In this document: piece by piece, positions 26,036 through 34,255 of the stretch
Layout: the number at the start of each line of letters is the position of its first letter
Numbering within the stretch: the first letter of the stretch is position 1
Assembly: GCF_002803065.1 (NCBI RefSeq)
Contig: NZ_NNBL01000017.1
Span: 1-64,000 of the forward strand
Origin: Streptomyces sp. CB01635
Lineage (GTDB): Bacteria; Actinomycetota; Actinomycetes; Streptomycetales; Streptomycetaceae
Length of the DNA: 64,000 nt
Reading direction: 5' to 3'
Made by a program: the position numbers and the translations under genes
The notes under the pieces: generated by a model
The model's database searches: none
Told to the model about the DNA's origin: nothing
Seen by the model: only the letters and a program-made list of their open reading frames with translations

Positions 26036-26947
26036 ATGACGACCCCGACCACTCCGCCGAGCCGTGACGCCGTTGCCGATTCGGTGGATTCGTCGACCTC
26101 GCGGCGCGGATACGTCTGCGTCACCTTCGACTTCGACGCCCTCTCCTCCTGGATGGCCCGGGGCATGCTGACCGCGACCCCGCGCTCCCGTGGGGAGTTC
26201 GCGGCCGTCGCCGTACCCCGGCTGCTGCACATCCTGGAGACCCGGGGCATCACCGCGACCTGGTTCGTACCCGGGCACACCGCCCTCACGTACCCCGAGC
26301 TGACGCGTGAGCTCATGGAGCGGGGCCACGAGGTGGCGGTGCACGGGCACGCCCACGAGAACGTCGCCGCACTGGAGCCGACCGAGGAACGCGCCGTGCT
26401 CCAGCGGTCATTGGACGCACTGAAGGAGGTCACCGGCACCCTGCCGCGCGGCTTCCGGGCCCCGGCCTGGGATCTGTCCGACGCCTCGGCCGACCTGCTC
26501 GTCGAGCACGGGCTGGTCTACGACAGCAGCCTGATGGGCCACGACTACGCCCCCTACCCCTGCCGCACGCCGGACTCCCTGGACGATTCGGGGGTCCGCT
26601 GGGGCGAACCCGCCGGTCTGCTGGAGATCCCGGTCGCCTGGAGCCTGGACGACTTCCCGTACCTGGAGTTCCTGCGGACCCCGTCCGGCCTCATGCCCGG
26701 GCTGCGCGACCCGGCCGAGATGTTCGCCAACTGGACGGCGGACCTGGACTACATGGTGCGGGACTTCGAGGACGGTGTCCTGACCGTCACCATGCACCCC
26801 GAGGTGATCGGCCGGGGCCACCGCCTCCTCGCCCTGGAGCACTGGCTCGACGAAGTCGCCTCGCGGGGCATCGAGTTCGTCACCTGCGAGCAGATCACGG
26901 ACCTGGTCTCCTCGGGTGCCAAGCTGGGACAGTACCGGCCCGTCTGA
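26036..26947 (+). CDS. Polysaccharide-deacetylase-like (NodB-homology, PuuE-type) hydrolase
   Basis: 303 residues, GGAGGAG before the ATG. NodB-type fold: VTFDFDALS (first Asp pair), HGHAHEN (metal His motif), FRAPAWD, DSSLMGHDY, and TVTMHPEVIGRGHRL near the C-terminus. The intracellular variants with this HPE..GR ending include PuuE allantoinase-like and formamide/imide hydrolases, so a role on a small cyclic or linear amide is more likely here than on cell-wall sugar. No signal peptide. Last gene of the operon; an 18-bp-stem terminator follows. Confidence 0.88.
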   Translation: MTTPTTPPSRDAVADSVDSSTSRRGYVCVTFDFDALSSWMARGMLTATPRSRGEFAAVAVPRLLHILETRGITATWFVPGHTALTYPELTRELMERGHEVAVHGHAHENVAALEPTEERAVLQRSLDALKEVTGTLPRGFRAPAWDLSDASADLLVEHGLVYDSSLMGHDYAPYPCRTPDSLDDSGVRWGEPAGLLEIPVAWSLDDFPYLEFLRTPSGLMPGLRDPAEMFANWTADLDYMVRDFEDGVLTVTMHPEVIGRGHRLLALEHWLDEVASRGIEFVTCEQITDLVSSGAKLGQYRPV

Positions 26948-26968
26948 CCGGCCGAGCGGGACGGAAGG

Positions 26969-27008
26969 CACGACAGGTTCCCGGGCACCCGCCCGGGAAC
27001 CTGTCGTG
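26969..27008 (+). terminator. Intrinsic-type terminator of the PucR-linked operon
   Basis: An 18-bp perfect stem (26969-26986 with 26991-27008) around an ACCC tetraloop, starting 22 bp after the last stop of the operon. No long T-run follows, as is usual in Streptomyces. The symmetry suits transcription from either side. Confidence 0.8.
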
Positions 27009-27424
27009 TCGTTGGCGCGGTGGTTTACGGCCCTGGTCGCCCGGCTCAAGGCGGACGTCATGCGCCTCGCCACGGCCGTGACTGGACACGAGTTCTGGAG
27101 CAGCCTTTCCGGCCCGGAGCAGGTCGAGGCTCGCACGGTCTGATCAGCGCTGCGAAGGTGCCGGCGGGGTGGCCCGACGTCGTCGAGGCGGCCTGGGAAC
27201 GGCGCCTCGCCCGTCCTCGATGGGAAGTGAACGACCGACACGTCTACACCGTGGACCAGACCCGCGCCTACCACTCCCCCAAGAGGAAGAAGGCGCAACC
27301 TAAAAGAGTAGCGGCAGTCGCGCGTACGGTGATCTGACCAGGGAAAACCGCATCCCGCGCGCACAACGGTCGGCGGTCCGGCCGAGAGCTCACCCTCTCC
27401 GTCAGAGCGTTGATTTACGCACCA
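27009..27424. other. Region with short gene stumps
   Basis: The plus strand reads LARWFTALVARLKADVMRLA then TGHEFWSSLSGPEQVEARTV before a stop near 27143, resembling the tail of small streptomycete proteins of unknown function. No intact gene is supported in the rest. Confidence 0.35.
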
Positions 27425-27640
27425 CTTGGGCGGCGAGGCCGGGGAAAGCCCCGTTCCAGCCCCTCGTCTACACGCTCGACCTCTTGATACCCATCGGTGG
27501 TCTGGGCCAGCACACGGCCTGGTACTGGAAGGACGACGGCCTCCCGCCGGTGGCCTAGGCGCTGATGGCCTTCGGCTGGGTGCTTACGACGGCTGTTGTC
27601 GCGGGCGTGACCCGCACCCTGCAAAAAACTGAGGGCCCGC
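27425..27640 (+). pseudogene. C-terminal membrane segment of a broken protein
   Basis: Reads KAPFQPLVYTLDLLIPIGGL then a TAG at 27556-27558, and in the same frame ALMAFGWVLTTAVVAGVTRT. The two hydrophobic stretches around the stop match the double-helix C-terminus of streptomycete pentapeptide/membrane-associated oxidoreductase-type proteins (..YALD.LLP...LGW.LTTAVVAG.T). Internal stop and missing 5' part make it a relic. The following 400 bp shows nothing supportable. Confidence 0.45.
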
Positions 27641-28039
27641 CCTTGGAGCCTGCCGCTGGAGGACCGGATGCTGCTGGTGACCGTGTTCGGCCGCACCCAC
27701 CTGACTCTGCCCGCTCGCGCCGTTGTTCGGCATGGACCCGACGCCGCCGCGTCGCGCGTCGGAGAGGAACACCGTCGGCGAGTCCACACTCATGGAAGTC
27801 CGCGTCTGTCACGTTTCCAGATCCCGCCGAGTCGGCAGATCGTCAGGAACCGGACGTCAAGCGACTACGCCGAAACCCTGCCTTTGAGGGACACGGCATG
27901 CAGTTCGCCAACCGGCCCAGTGCCATGACACACCTGCTGCGCTGCCCGACCTGCCGCTCCAACCGCACCATCGCCGAGCACCACCAGGCCCAGCTGCTCA
28001 TGAGCAAGTGGGTGAGCAGTGAGCGGCACGGGACGTGCG

Positions 28040-28354
28040 ACGCTCCCCCCACCGCCGGCCACCTCGCCGCCTACGCGGGGCTCGCCCCCGTCACCCGCAG
28101 ACCCGGATCCTCGATCCGCGGCGAGAGCCCGTCCCGCCGCGGCAACAAGCACCTCAAACGGGCCCTCCATCTCTCCGCGTTCGCGACCTTGGCCGACCTC
28201 GCGTCCAGGGCCCTACTACGAGCGGAAGAAGGCCGAGGGGAAGCCCCACAAACAGGCTCTGATGTGTCTCGCCCGACGCCGCGTCGGCGTCCTGTTCGCC
28301 ATGCTCCGCGACGGCACCTTCTTCGAACCACACCCCACCCCCCAAACCGCCTGA
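28040..28354 (+). pseudogene. IS110-type transposase C-terminal remnant
   Basis: Reads GHLAAYAGLAPVTRRPGSSI, RGNKHLKRALHLSAFATLAD, then after a frameshift near 28210 YYERKKAEGKPHKQALMCLA and RRRVGVLFAMLRDGTFFEP to a stop. This is the conserved C-terminal domain of IS110-group transposases, here on the plus strand and distinct from the copy at 1110-2320. Confidence 0.8.
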
Positions 28355-28479
28355 ACCACTACAGAACGGCCCCGCCCCTTGACGAAAGAGATAGGGGCAC
28401 CCCCACCGCCGATACGCGACCAGATGATCCGGAAACATGACTCTTTGATACAGATTGCGAGCGGAGTATCGTCGATAAC

Positions 28480-29226
28480 GTGGATAAGAGATCGCTGATT
28501 CTCGAGGCGGCGACCGAACTGTTGGAAGCCTCCGCCAAGGGGGACGTGGCGACCCGGAGCGTCGCCGAGAAGGCGGGTGTGCAGCAACCGGTCATCTACC
28601 GGTTCTTCGGCGACAAGGACCGCCTCCTGGCCGCGGTGGTCGATCACGGCCTGGCCAGGTACCTCGCCGCCAAGCGGGCCGCCGAGCCGACCGACGACCC
28701 CGTCGCCGACCTGCGGCGCGGCTGGGACCAGCACACCCAGTTCGCTGTGGAGCATCCCCATCTCTATCGCTTGATCGCCACCCCCGGGCCGTCGTGTGTA
28801 CCGGAGGCCATCGGCGAGCTGCACGCGCTCCTGCGCACCACGCTCGAGCGGGTCGCGCAGGCCGGGGGTCTGGCGATCGAGCCCGACAGGGCGGCAACGA
28901 TCGTGACATGCGCAAACAGCGGTGTCGCGCTCGCCCTGCTCGCTCGGCCCGACGACCGCCCCGGCACCGATCTGTCGGCCCAGGTGAGGGATATCACGCT
29001 CGCGGGCATCCTCACTCCGGAGCCTGGCGCCGGAACGCCGTCCACGCCGCTGACGATGGCCCAGGCCGCCACCACCCTCGGCGCTCTGCTGCGCTCCGCT
29101 TCCCCGCCGTCGTTCACCCCCGCAGAACAAGGGCTCCTTGCCGAATGGCTCACCCGAATCACCCAGGACGGCCGCGCGCCATGCCCCCCTCGCCACGCAG
29201 TGACGCCCGCCGGAGCAGCGAAATGA
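28480..29226 (+). CDS. TetR-family transcriptional regulator
   Basis: 248 residues, GTG start. The N-terminal TetR helix-turn-helix is clear (SLILEAATELLEASAKGDVA, TRSVAEKAGVQQPVIYRFFG, DKDRLLAAVVDHGL). The all-helical C-terminal half gives no ligand clue and is longer than average (to 248 aa). A GATAC(28447)...GTATC(28470) pair sits upstream. Its stop overlaps the start of the PP2C phosphatase (ATGA), so the two genes are co-translated and the regulator may set phosphatase levels. Confidence 0.9.
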   Translation: MDKRSLILEAATELLEASAKGDVATRSVAEKAGVQQPVIYRFFGDKDRLLAAVVDHGLARYLAAKRAAEPTDDPVADLRRGWDQHTQFAVEHPHLYRLIATPGPSCVPEAIGELHALLRTTLERVAQAGGLAIEPDRAATIVTCANSGVALALLARPDDRPGTDLSAQVRDITLAGILTPEPGAGTPSTPLTMAQAATTLGALLRSASPPSFTPAEQGLLAEWLTRITQDGRAPCPPRHAVTPAGAAK

Positions 29227-30374
29227 GTACCGCGACCATCAGGACCTTGGCGGCCGGGCTCTCGCGGGCCTGTCGGCGGGTGGCGCCGCATCCACTGTGG
29301 CTGGTCGGTCCCCTGATGGTGATCGTGGCCGTTCCGGTGGCCGACGCCTTCCTGCCTGCGGACATCCACCTCGCCCACCTGCTCGTCGTTGCCACGGCGG
29401 TCACCGCCATCGGGGCCGGCACGCGCGCAACGACGCTGATCTGCTCCGTCGCGCTGCTCGCGCTGGTCGCCGCCGGGGTGGAGCGGCACGCCCTGACGAC
29501 CGAGAGCGTGCTGGTCGAACTGTGCGCCCTCGCCGCGGTCTCCGTCCTTCTGGTCGTGTTCACGCATCTGCGGGACCGGCATGAGCGGGCACTGGTCCGG
29601 GCGCGCTCGGTCTCCGACACGGCACAGCGCGTCGTACTGCGGCCGCTCCCGGAGCGGGCCGGGCCGGTCTGGCTCGCCTCGGAATATCACAGCTCCGAGG
29701 CCGACGCTTACGTCGGCGGCGACCTGTACGCCTCAGCCCGCACCTCCCACTCCACCCGGCTGATCATCGGGGACGTCCGCGGCAAGGGCCTCGCCTCCAT
29801 CAGCGACACGGCGATCGTGCTGGGTGCCTTCCGCTCCGCCGCCCATCGCGACATCCCGCTGCCCGAACTGGTCGCCTACGTGGAGGACGCGGTCCGCTGG
29901 GGCCTCGCCGAGTTCTCGGCGTCCGAGGCGGACCTCGCCGAGCGCTTCGTGACCGCCGTCATGGTGGACATCCCCGACGACGAGCCGGTGGTGCACGTGG
30001 TCAGCTGCGGGCATCCGCCGCCCCTGCTGTGGCGCCAGTCGGGCGCCACCGTGACGACGCTCGAGGTGCCCGAGCCCGCGCCGCCGCTGGGCCTGGCCCT
30101 CGGCGACATGCCCGACAGCGCGTACGTCCCCGCCACCTTCCCCTTCCAGGAGGGCGACCGCCTGATCCTCTACACCGACGGGGTCACCGAGGCCCGCGAC
30201 CAGAGGGGCGACTTCTATCCGCTCGCCGAACGAGTCGCGATCTGGGCGGATCAGGCGCCCGGAACGCTGGTCGAAGCCATCACCGCCGACCTGGAGGAAT
30301 ATGCCGGCGGTCGCATGAACGACGACATGGCCATGGTCGTCGCCCAAAGGGGCCGGGTACCGGCGAACGCGTGA
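29223..30374 (+). CDS. Membrane PP2C (SpoIIE-type) protein phosphatase
   Basis: 383 residues. An N-terminal membrane region with about four helices (residues 24-115), a short linker, then a SpoIIE/RsbU phosphatase domain: EADAYVGGDLYASAR (metal-binding GGD), IIGDVRGKGLASI (metal-binding D), VVSCGHPPPLLW, LILYTDGVTEARD and NDDMAMVVA. Such enzymes dephosphorylate anti-sigma-antagonists in partner-switching cascades controlling SigB/F-type sigma factors. No anti-sigma or antagonist gene is adjacent. Sigma-factor fragments lie at 59.6-60.6 kb, and the intergenic DNA after this gene is duplicated after them. Confidence 0.92.
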   Translation: MSTATIRTLAAGLSRACRRVAPHPLWLVGPLMVIVAVPVADAFLPADIHLAHLLVVATAVTAIGAGTRATTLICSVALLALVAAGVERHALTTESVLVELCALAAVSVLLVVFTHLRDRHERALVRARSVSDTAQRVVLRPLPERAGPVWLASEYHSSEADAYVGGDLYASARTSHSTRLIIGDVRGKGLASISDTAIVLGAFRSAAHRDIPLPELVAYVEDAVRWGLAEFSASEADLAERFVTAVMVDIPDDEPVVHVVSCGHPPPLLWRQSGATVTTLEVPEPAPPLGLALGDMPDSAYVPATFPFQEGDRLILYTDGVTEARDQRGDFYPLAERVAIWADQAPGTLVEAITADLEEYAGGRMNDDMAMVVAQRGRVPANA

Positions 30375-30451
30375 GCGGCGCCGGCGGCGCCGGACACCGG
30401 GCCATGGGCGGGCGCTGACAACGACGGGACTACGGCCAGCTCTGCGCTGAG

Positions 30452-30720
30452 CCCCGAAACTTGCGTTGCGCCCGCGCGTTCACGTTGTCGGGTTGTGTCT
30501 CCAACGGCGGAAGGCCCGGCCCGGCTTTCGCCGAACCGGGCCGGGCCACCTGTTCTTCGTACGCCGCCGTGATCGACAGGTAAAGGAACCACGGCACGGG
30601 CGGTGCCGGGTCATCCGGTTGCCCCCTAAACCGAAGCCGACAGGGCCGCTACTTGAAGGTCGGTCTTCTGGCGAGAACATGGCGGAGCCCGCGTACGCGT
30701 TGCCCGTAGGCGCCTCACCT
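30452..30720. repeat. Long duplicated intergenic segment, copy 1
   Basis: About 270 bp, highly similar to 60627-60895, including CAACGGCGGA, the GGCCCGGCCCGG hairpin, TCGACAGGTAAAGGA, AACCGAAGCCGACAGGGCCG and CTTCTGGCGAGAACATGGC. Copy 2 begins at the stop of a sigma-factor gene. Here the matching start (GCTGAGCCCCGAA) follows the PP2C gene, as if the end of a sigma gene once lay here. Confidence 0.8.
30513..30547. terminator. Hairpin within repeat copy 1
   Basis: GGCCCGGCCCGG (30513-30524) pairs with CCGGGCCGGGCC (30536-30547), 12 bp, with an 11-nt CTTTCGCCGAA loop. A plausible bidirectional terminator downstream of the PP2C gene, identical in the second repeat copy. Confidence 0.65.
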
Positions 30721-30863
30721 CCGTAGGCGCGGTCACGCAGGACAGTGGCACCCGGGACGCCGGTACGCAGTGAGACGGTTGCGCGGAGCACGACCAGGTA
30801 CCCGGCTCCAGACAGCGCACAGCCCAGGCAACCCAGAGAAACTCGGAATGAGGAGGTATCGAC

Positions 30864-31217
30864 GTGCACTCGATCAGGATGAGAAGGATTGTGGTCCTCT
30901 GGGGCGCCGCCGTCTTCTGCCTCGCCGCTCCGGCCCAGTCTTTCGCCGATTCCGGCACAGCCCCCAAGGCCGCCTACTGCGGGACGGATGGGGCCACCGG
31001 GCTCGCGGTGTCGGCGGCCGGGAACGTGTCCTGCCGCGCCGCGCTGCAGGCGGCGGCCGCCTACACCAAGGCCTGGCACAGCACGGCGGCCAAACCCGTC
31101 CAGGTCCGCAGGGCGGGCACCACGTGGCAGTGCCAGGAGCGGCCGGGCGACCCCAACCCCTACCAGGCGTGCGTCGACGCACAGGACCACACCCGGCTGG
31201 TCACGCTGTCGTCCTGA
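30864..31217 (+). CDS. Small secreted protein
   Basis: 117 residues from GTG with AGGAGG upstream. A signal peptide (IRMRRIVVLWGAAVFCLAAP, cleavage near AQSFADS) precedes a short domain with four Cys (AAYCG, VSCRAALQ, TWQCQE, QACVDA) that could form two disulfides. This resembles the small exported proteins of unknown function common in Streptomyces. A second small secreted-protein gene follows after 34 bp. Confidence 0.75.
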   Translation: MHSIRMRRIVVLWGAAVFCLAAPAQSFADSGTAPKAAYCGTDGATGLAVSAAGNVSCRAALQAAAAYTKAWHSTAAKPVQVRRAGTTWQCQERPGDPNPYQACVDAQDHTRLVTLSS

Positions 31218-31251
31218 CCCGACCCCCTCCGCCACCGAAAGGCCCTCCCCC

Positions 31252-31551
31252 ATGATGTCCCTGCGACTGCCGTCGATCGCGGCCGGCGCCCTGGTGGTGC
31301 TCGCGCTCTCCCCGATGGCCCATGCCGCTCCCGCCGGCCACACCACTCCCAACGCTACGCGCGACGTGTGCACCACGGCGATGGCCACCGCCGACAGCGC
31401 CGAGAACGACTACAACGCCCTCAAGAAGGACCTGGAGCGCCGCATCGCCGTTGACGGCCACCCGGACAAGTCCGAGCTGCAGGCACTCCAGGACGCCGAC
31501 GCGAAGCGCGTCATGACCACCTCCCAGGCCCAACGCGCCTGCGGGCCCTGA
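31252..31551 (+). CDS. Small secreted helical protein
   Basis: 99 residues from ATG 31252. Signal peptide LRLPSIAAGALVVLALSPMA ending AHAAPAG. The mature part is helical and charged (NDYNALKKDLERRIAVDGHP) with two Cys (DVCTTAM, QRACGP) that may pair. Probably co-transcribed with the preceding secreted-protein gene (34-bp gap). No family recognised. Confidence 0.7.
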   Translation: MMSLRLPSIAAGALVVLALSPMAHAAPAGHTTPNATRDVCTTAMATADSAENDYNALKKDLERRIAVDGHPDKSELQALQDADAKRVMTTSQAQRACGP

Positions 31552-31703
31552 CTGGCTTCGTCCACGAGAACGGACAGCGCTTCGACAGCGTTTCGGGAGG
31601 CATTCGGCCGTCTCCGCCTGGTGAGATGTTCACGAGTTCAACAGCGCTGGGCTCCGTCGCAGCGGTGCTGTCGAGTTGCGAATCCGCGTTGTCGAGCACG
31701 AGT

Positions 31704-32258
31704 TCAATCGGAGGGCGTGACCGACCTCCACACGCCGAACCACTGCTCGGCGCCGTAGTCCTCGTACCGCTCCACCTCGGTGAACCCCAGCTTTGCCGCC
31801 AGGCCCATCGAGCGCTCGTTGGCGGTCTGGGTGCGCAGCACCACCGCCTCGCCGGGAAGCGCATCGGCGAACCAGTCGAGTGCCGCTGCGCACGCCTCGG
31901 TGGCGTACCCGTGTCCCCACGCTTGCGGCAGGAGCAGGTAGCCGAGCTCGGTCTTCCCGACGTCCGGACGGACGTGCCCCGGACCCTCTGCGTGCGGACC
32001 GAGCATGATCGTGCCGATCATCGCCCCGTCAAGATCGATCACGAAAAAGCCGGGGCGCTGCCCGGGTACCTCGGGCACCGTGCGTTCGAGCTCGGCACGC
32101 GCTTGAGGGCCACCAAGGTAGGTGCCCACCTCTGGCGAGGCGTTGAGCTCGATGACCGCCGGACGATCCCGGGATTCGGACTCGCGGAGTGCGAGCCGCT
32201 CGGTCTTGATCGGAGCAGGTGGCCAAGCGAGGGCTCTGGGGTCAGTCATGCCGGCCAA
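31704..32258 (-). CDS. GNAT acetyltransferase (RimJ/RimL-type)
   Basis: 184 residues; a second ATG three codons in (32249) is equally possible. RimJ/RimL pattern: IKTERLALRESESRDRPAVI, then a central FFVIDLDGAMIGTIML and the acetyl-CoA pyrophosphate loop ELGYLLLPQAWGHGYATEAC, and a C-terminal ANERSMGLAAKLGFTEVERY. Transfers acetyl from acetyl-CoA to an amine, perhaps a protein N-terminus or a small molecule. Standalone gene with no operon partner. Confidence 0.9.
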   Translation of the reverse strand: MAGMTDPRALAWPPAPIKTERLALRESESRDRPAVIELNASPEVGTYLGGPQARAELERTVPEVPGQRPGFFVIDLDGAMIGTIMLGPHAEGPGHVRPDVGKTELGYLLLPQAWGHGYATEACAAALDWFADALPGEAVVLRTQTANERSMGLAAKLGFTEVERYEDYGAEQWFGVWRSVTPSD

Positions 32259-32259
32259 C

Positions 32260-32650
32260 CTAGCCAGCAGGCTCAGAAGTGATCAAGACTCGCCGACCGG
32301 TACTCACCGGCCCAGGCACCGCCACCTCAGGCGGGGGCTCCTCGTCGGCATGGCCGCCGGCTCCGAGGGTTCGCCGTGAGGTCGGCGCTGTCTCTGTGGG
32401 GCCTGCGACCACGCCCCGGGCGCGCAGCTCGGCAACGTCCGGGAGGCGGATGCCTGGCAGGGCGTCGATCAGGTCGGCCCTGCCAGGCGCGGATGGTGCG
32501 CGCGGCCTGGGGGCCGGAGCCAAGAGCACGGCGGGTCGTCACGTGGTCACCGTACGGGCGGTGTCCCCGATGATCCGGCCGGAGCAGCCCGAAGCGCCCC
32601 GTGACCTCCGCTGTCGGACGAGTCCCGGGTGCCCGGGCATCTCCCGGTCC
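32260..32650. other. Intergenic region with a possible gene stump
   Basis: The minus strand reads RADLIDALPGIRLPDVAELR and ARGVVAGPTETAPTSRRTLG, which looks like a protein tail but cannot be assigned. No RNA gene or strong hairpin found. Confidence 0.3.
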
Positions 32651-33220
32651 TCAGCTGTCTGTGGGCCGGGCTTGGGTGGTCAGTCCTGGAACAACGAGGG
32701 TGAGCCAGCGGTCGACGGATGGCTGGTCGGTGGGGGCGGTGGAGAACAGCAGGTAGATGTCGTTGACGGTGACGTCGGGGTGGATGTCGCCGTCTGCCTG
32801 GCCTGCGTGGATGAGGGCGGCGACGGCGGCCCCCGCGCGATCCTCGGCGGCTCGGTCGCCCGGCTCCGCGCCGAGGGCCTGGGCGGCGGCCTTGACGGCG
32901 CGGTCGGTCACGGACGCCTCGATGACGCGGCCGAGGAACGCGGTCAGCTCGTCCAGGGCGCGGATTCCGGTGCTGACGCGGGCGAGTGCGGCCTCGGCGT
33001 CGTCCGCGACGCGGGCGACGAACTCGGCTACGACGGCCGCGACCAGGTCGGTCTTGGTGGGGAAGTGCCGGTACAAGGTGCCCACGGCCACGCCGGCGGC
33101 GGCGGCTATCTCGTCCATCCCGACATCCGGGCCGTGGGCGGTGATCTGTTCACCGGCCGCGGTGAGGATCTTCTTGCGGTTGCGGACCGCGTCGGCGCGC
33201 GGCGCCCTGGCCTGGGTCAT
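32651..33220 (-). CDS. TetR-family transcriptional regulator
   Basis: 189 residues from ATG 33220 (a GTG at 33247 would add nine residues but lacks a site). N-terminal HTH: RNRKKILTAAGEQITAHGPD, VGMDEIAAAAGVAVGTLYRH, FPTKTDLVAAV. The C-terminal SHV-type domain (FLGRVIEASVTDRAVKAAAQ) is common in regulators of neighbouring oxidoreductases. Divergent from an SDR gene, with two TGAACC-type dyads between them, almost certainly its operators. Confidence 0.92.
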   Translation of the reverse strand: MTQARAPRADAVRNRKKILTAAGEQITAHGPDVGMDEIAAAAGVAVGTLYRHFPTKTDLVAAVVAEFVARVADDAEAALARVSTGIRALDELTAFLGRVIEASVTDRAVKAAAQALGAEPGDRAAEDRAGAAVAALIHAGQADGDIHPDVTVNDIYLLFSTAPTDQPSVDRWLTLVVPGLTTQARPTDS

Positions 33221-33252
33221 GAGGCTCGTCAGCCCTTCTATTTGCACAAAGG

Positions 33253-33290
33253 TGAACCATGGCTCACGATAGATAGTGAACCAAGGTTCA
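33253..33290. promoter_or_regulatory. Two TetR-type operator dyads
   Basis: TGAACCATGGCTCA (33253-33266, one mismatch in the arms) and TGAACCAAGGTTCA (33277-33290, perfect 6-bp arms), 24 bp centre to centre, between the TetR gene and the divergent SDR gene. Equal core sequence and spacing suggest two dimers binding and repressing both promoters. Confidence 0.8.
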
Positions 33291-33312
33291 TCCTAGTCGT
33301 AAGGAACCAGCC

Positions 33313-34143
33313 ATGCCCGCCAAGACCGCCCTCGTCACCGGTGCCTCTTCCGGCATCGGTGAGGCCACCGCCCTCAAGCTGCAGGAACTCGGCTACACCG
33401 TCTACGGTGCCGCCCGCCGCACCGACCGACTCCACAAACTCGCCGACCGCGGCATCCGCCCGTTGGCGATGGACGTCACCGACGAGGACTCCATGCGCTC
33501 CGGCGTCGAGCGCATCACCGCCGAGACCGGCCGCATCGACGTCCTGGTCAACAACGCCGGCTACGGCTCCTACGGCGCCCTCGAGGACGTCCCCCTGGAC
33601 GAGGCCCGCTACCAGTTCGAGGTCAACGTCTTCGGCGCCCTGCGCCTGACCCAGCTCGCCCTGCCTCACATGCGCGCCCAGCGTTCCGGCACCGTCGTCA
33701 ACGTCACCTCGATGGGCGGCAAGATCTACACCCCGCTCGGCGGCTGGTACCACGGCACCAAGTTCGCCCTCGAAGCCCTCAGCGACTGCCTGCGCCTCGA
33801 GGCCAAGCCCTTCGGCATAGACGTTGTCGTCATCGAACCCGGCGGCATCGCCACCGAATGGGGCGCCATCGCCGCCCACAAGCTGGAGAAGTCCTCATCC
33901 AGCGGCCCCTACACCGCCCAGGCCACCGCCATCGCCTCCTCACTGCGCTCCGAGGCCAACGCCAAGCGCAACTCCCCGCCCGCCGTCGTCGCCGATGCCA
34001 TCGCCAAAGCCGTCACCGCCCGCCGGCCCAAAACCCGCTATGCCACCGGCTTCGGCGCCCGCCCCCTCATAGCCCTGCGCCGGATCCTCCCCGACCGCGC
34101 CTTCGACACCGTCATCTCCCGCGCAGTCGGCCTGCCCCGCTGA
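33313..34143 (+). CDS. SDR family oxidoreductase
   Basis: 276 residues. TGASSGIGEATALKL cofactor motif, GAARRTDRL after beta-2 (Arg residues favour NADP), NNAG, VTSMGG catalytic Ser, and WYHGTK (Tyr-x3-Lys). The C-terminal region (RRPKTRYATGFGARPLIALR, RILPDRAFDTVI) matches the SDR group often annotated as oxidoreductase/retinol-dehydrogenase-like. Controlled with little doubt by the divergent TetR gene, so probably induced by a xenobiotic or endogenous carbonyl ligand. Confidence 0.93.
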   Translation: MPAKTALVTGASSGIGEATALKLQELGYTVYGAARRTDRLHKLADRGIRPLAMDVTDEDSMRSGVERITAETGRIDVLVNNAGYGSYGALEDVPLDEARYQFEVNVFGALRLTQLALPHMRAQRSGTVVNVTSMGGKIYTPLGGWYHGTKFALEALSDCLRLEAKPFGIDVVVIEPGGIATEWGAIAAHKLEKSSSSGPYTAQATAIASSLRSEANAKRNSPPAVVADAIAKAVTARRPKTRYATGFGARPLIALRRILPDRAFDTVISRAVGLPR

Positions 34144-34255
34144 ACGATTCGGGAGGTACCCGCTACGCGCAGGCGCTGTCGAATCTCGTGAACAGTTCGA
34201 TTCCCCCGATCACGTCGGCGCCTCCCAAACTCCCCCATACGTGCTGTCACAACTC

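Noticed and set aside
28441..28480. GATAC...GTATC as a TetR operator
   Set aside because: 5-bp arms 14 bp apart are too weak to call without a second site.
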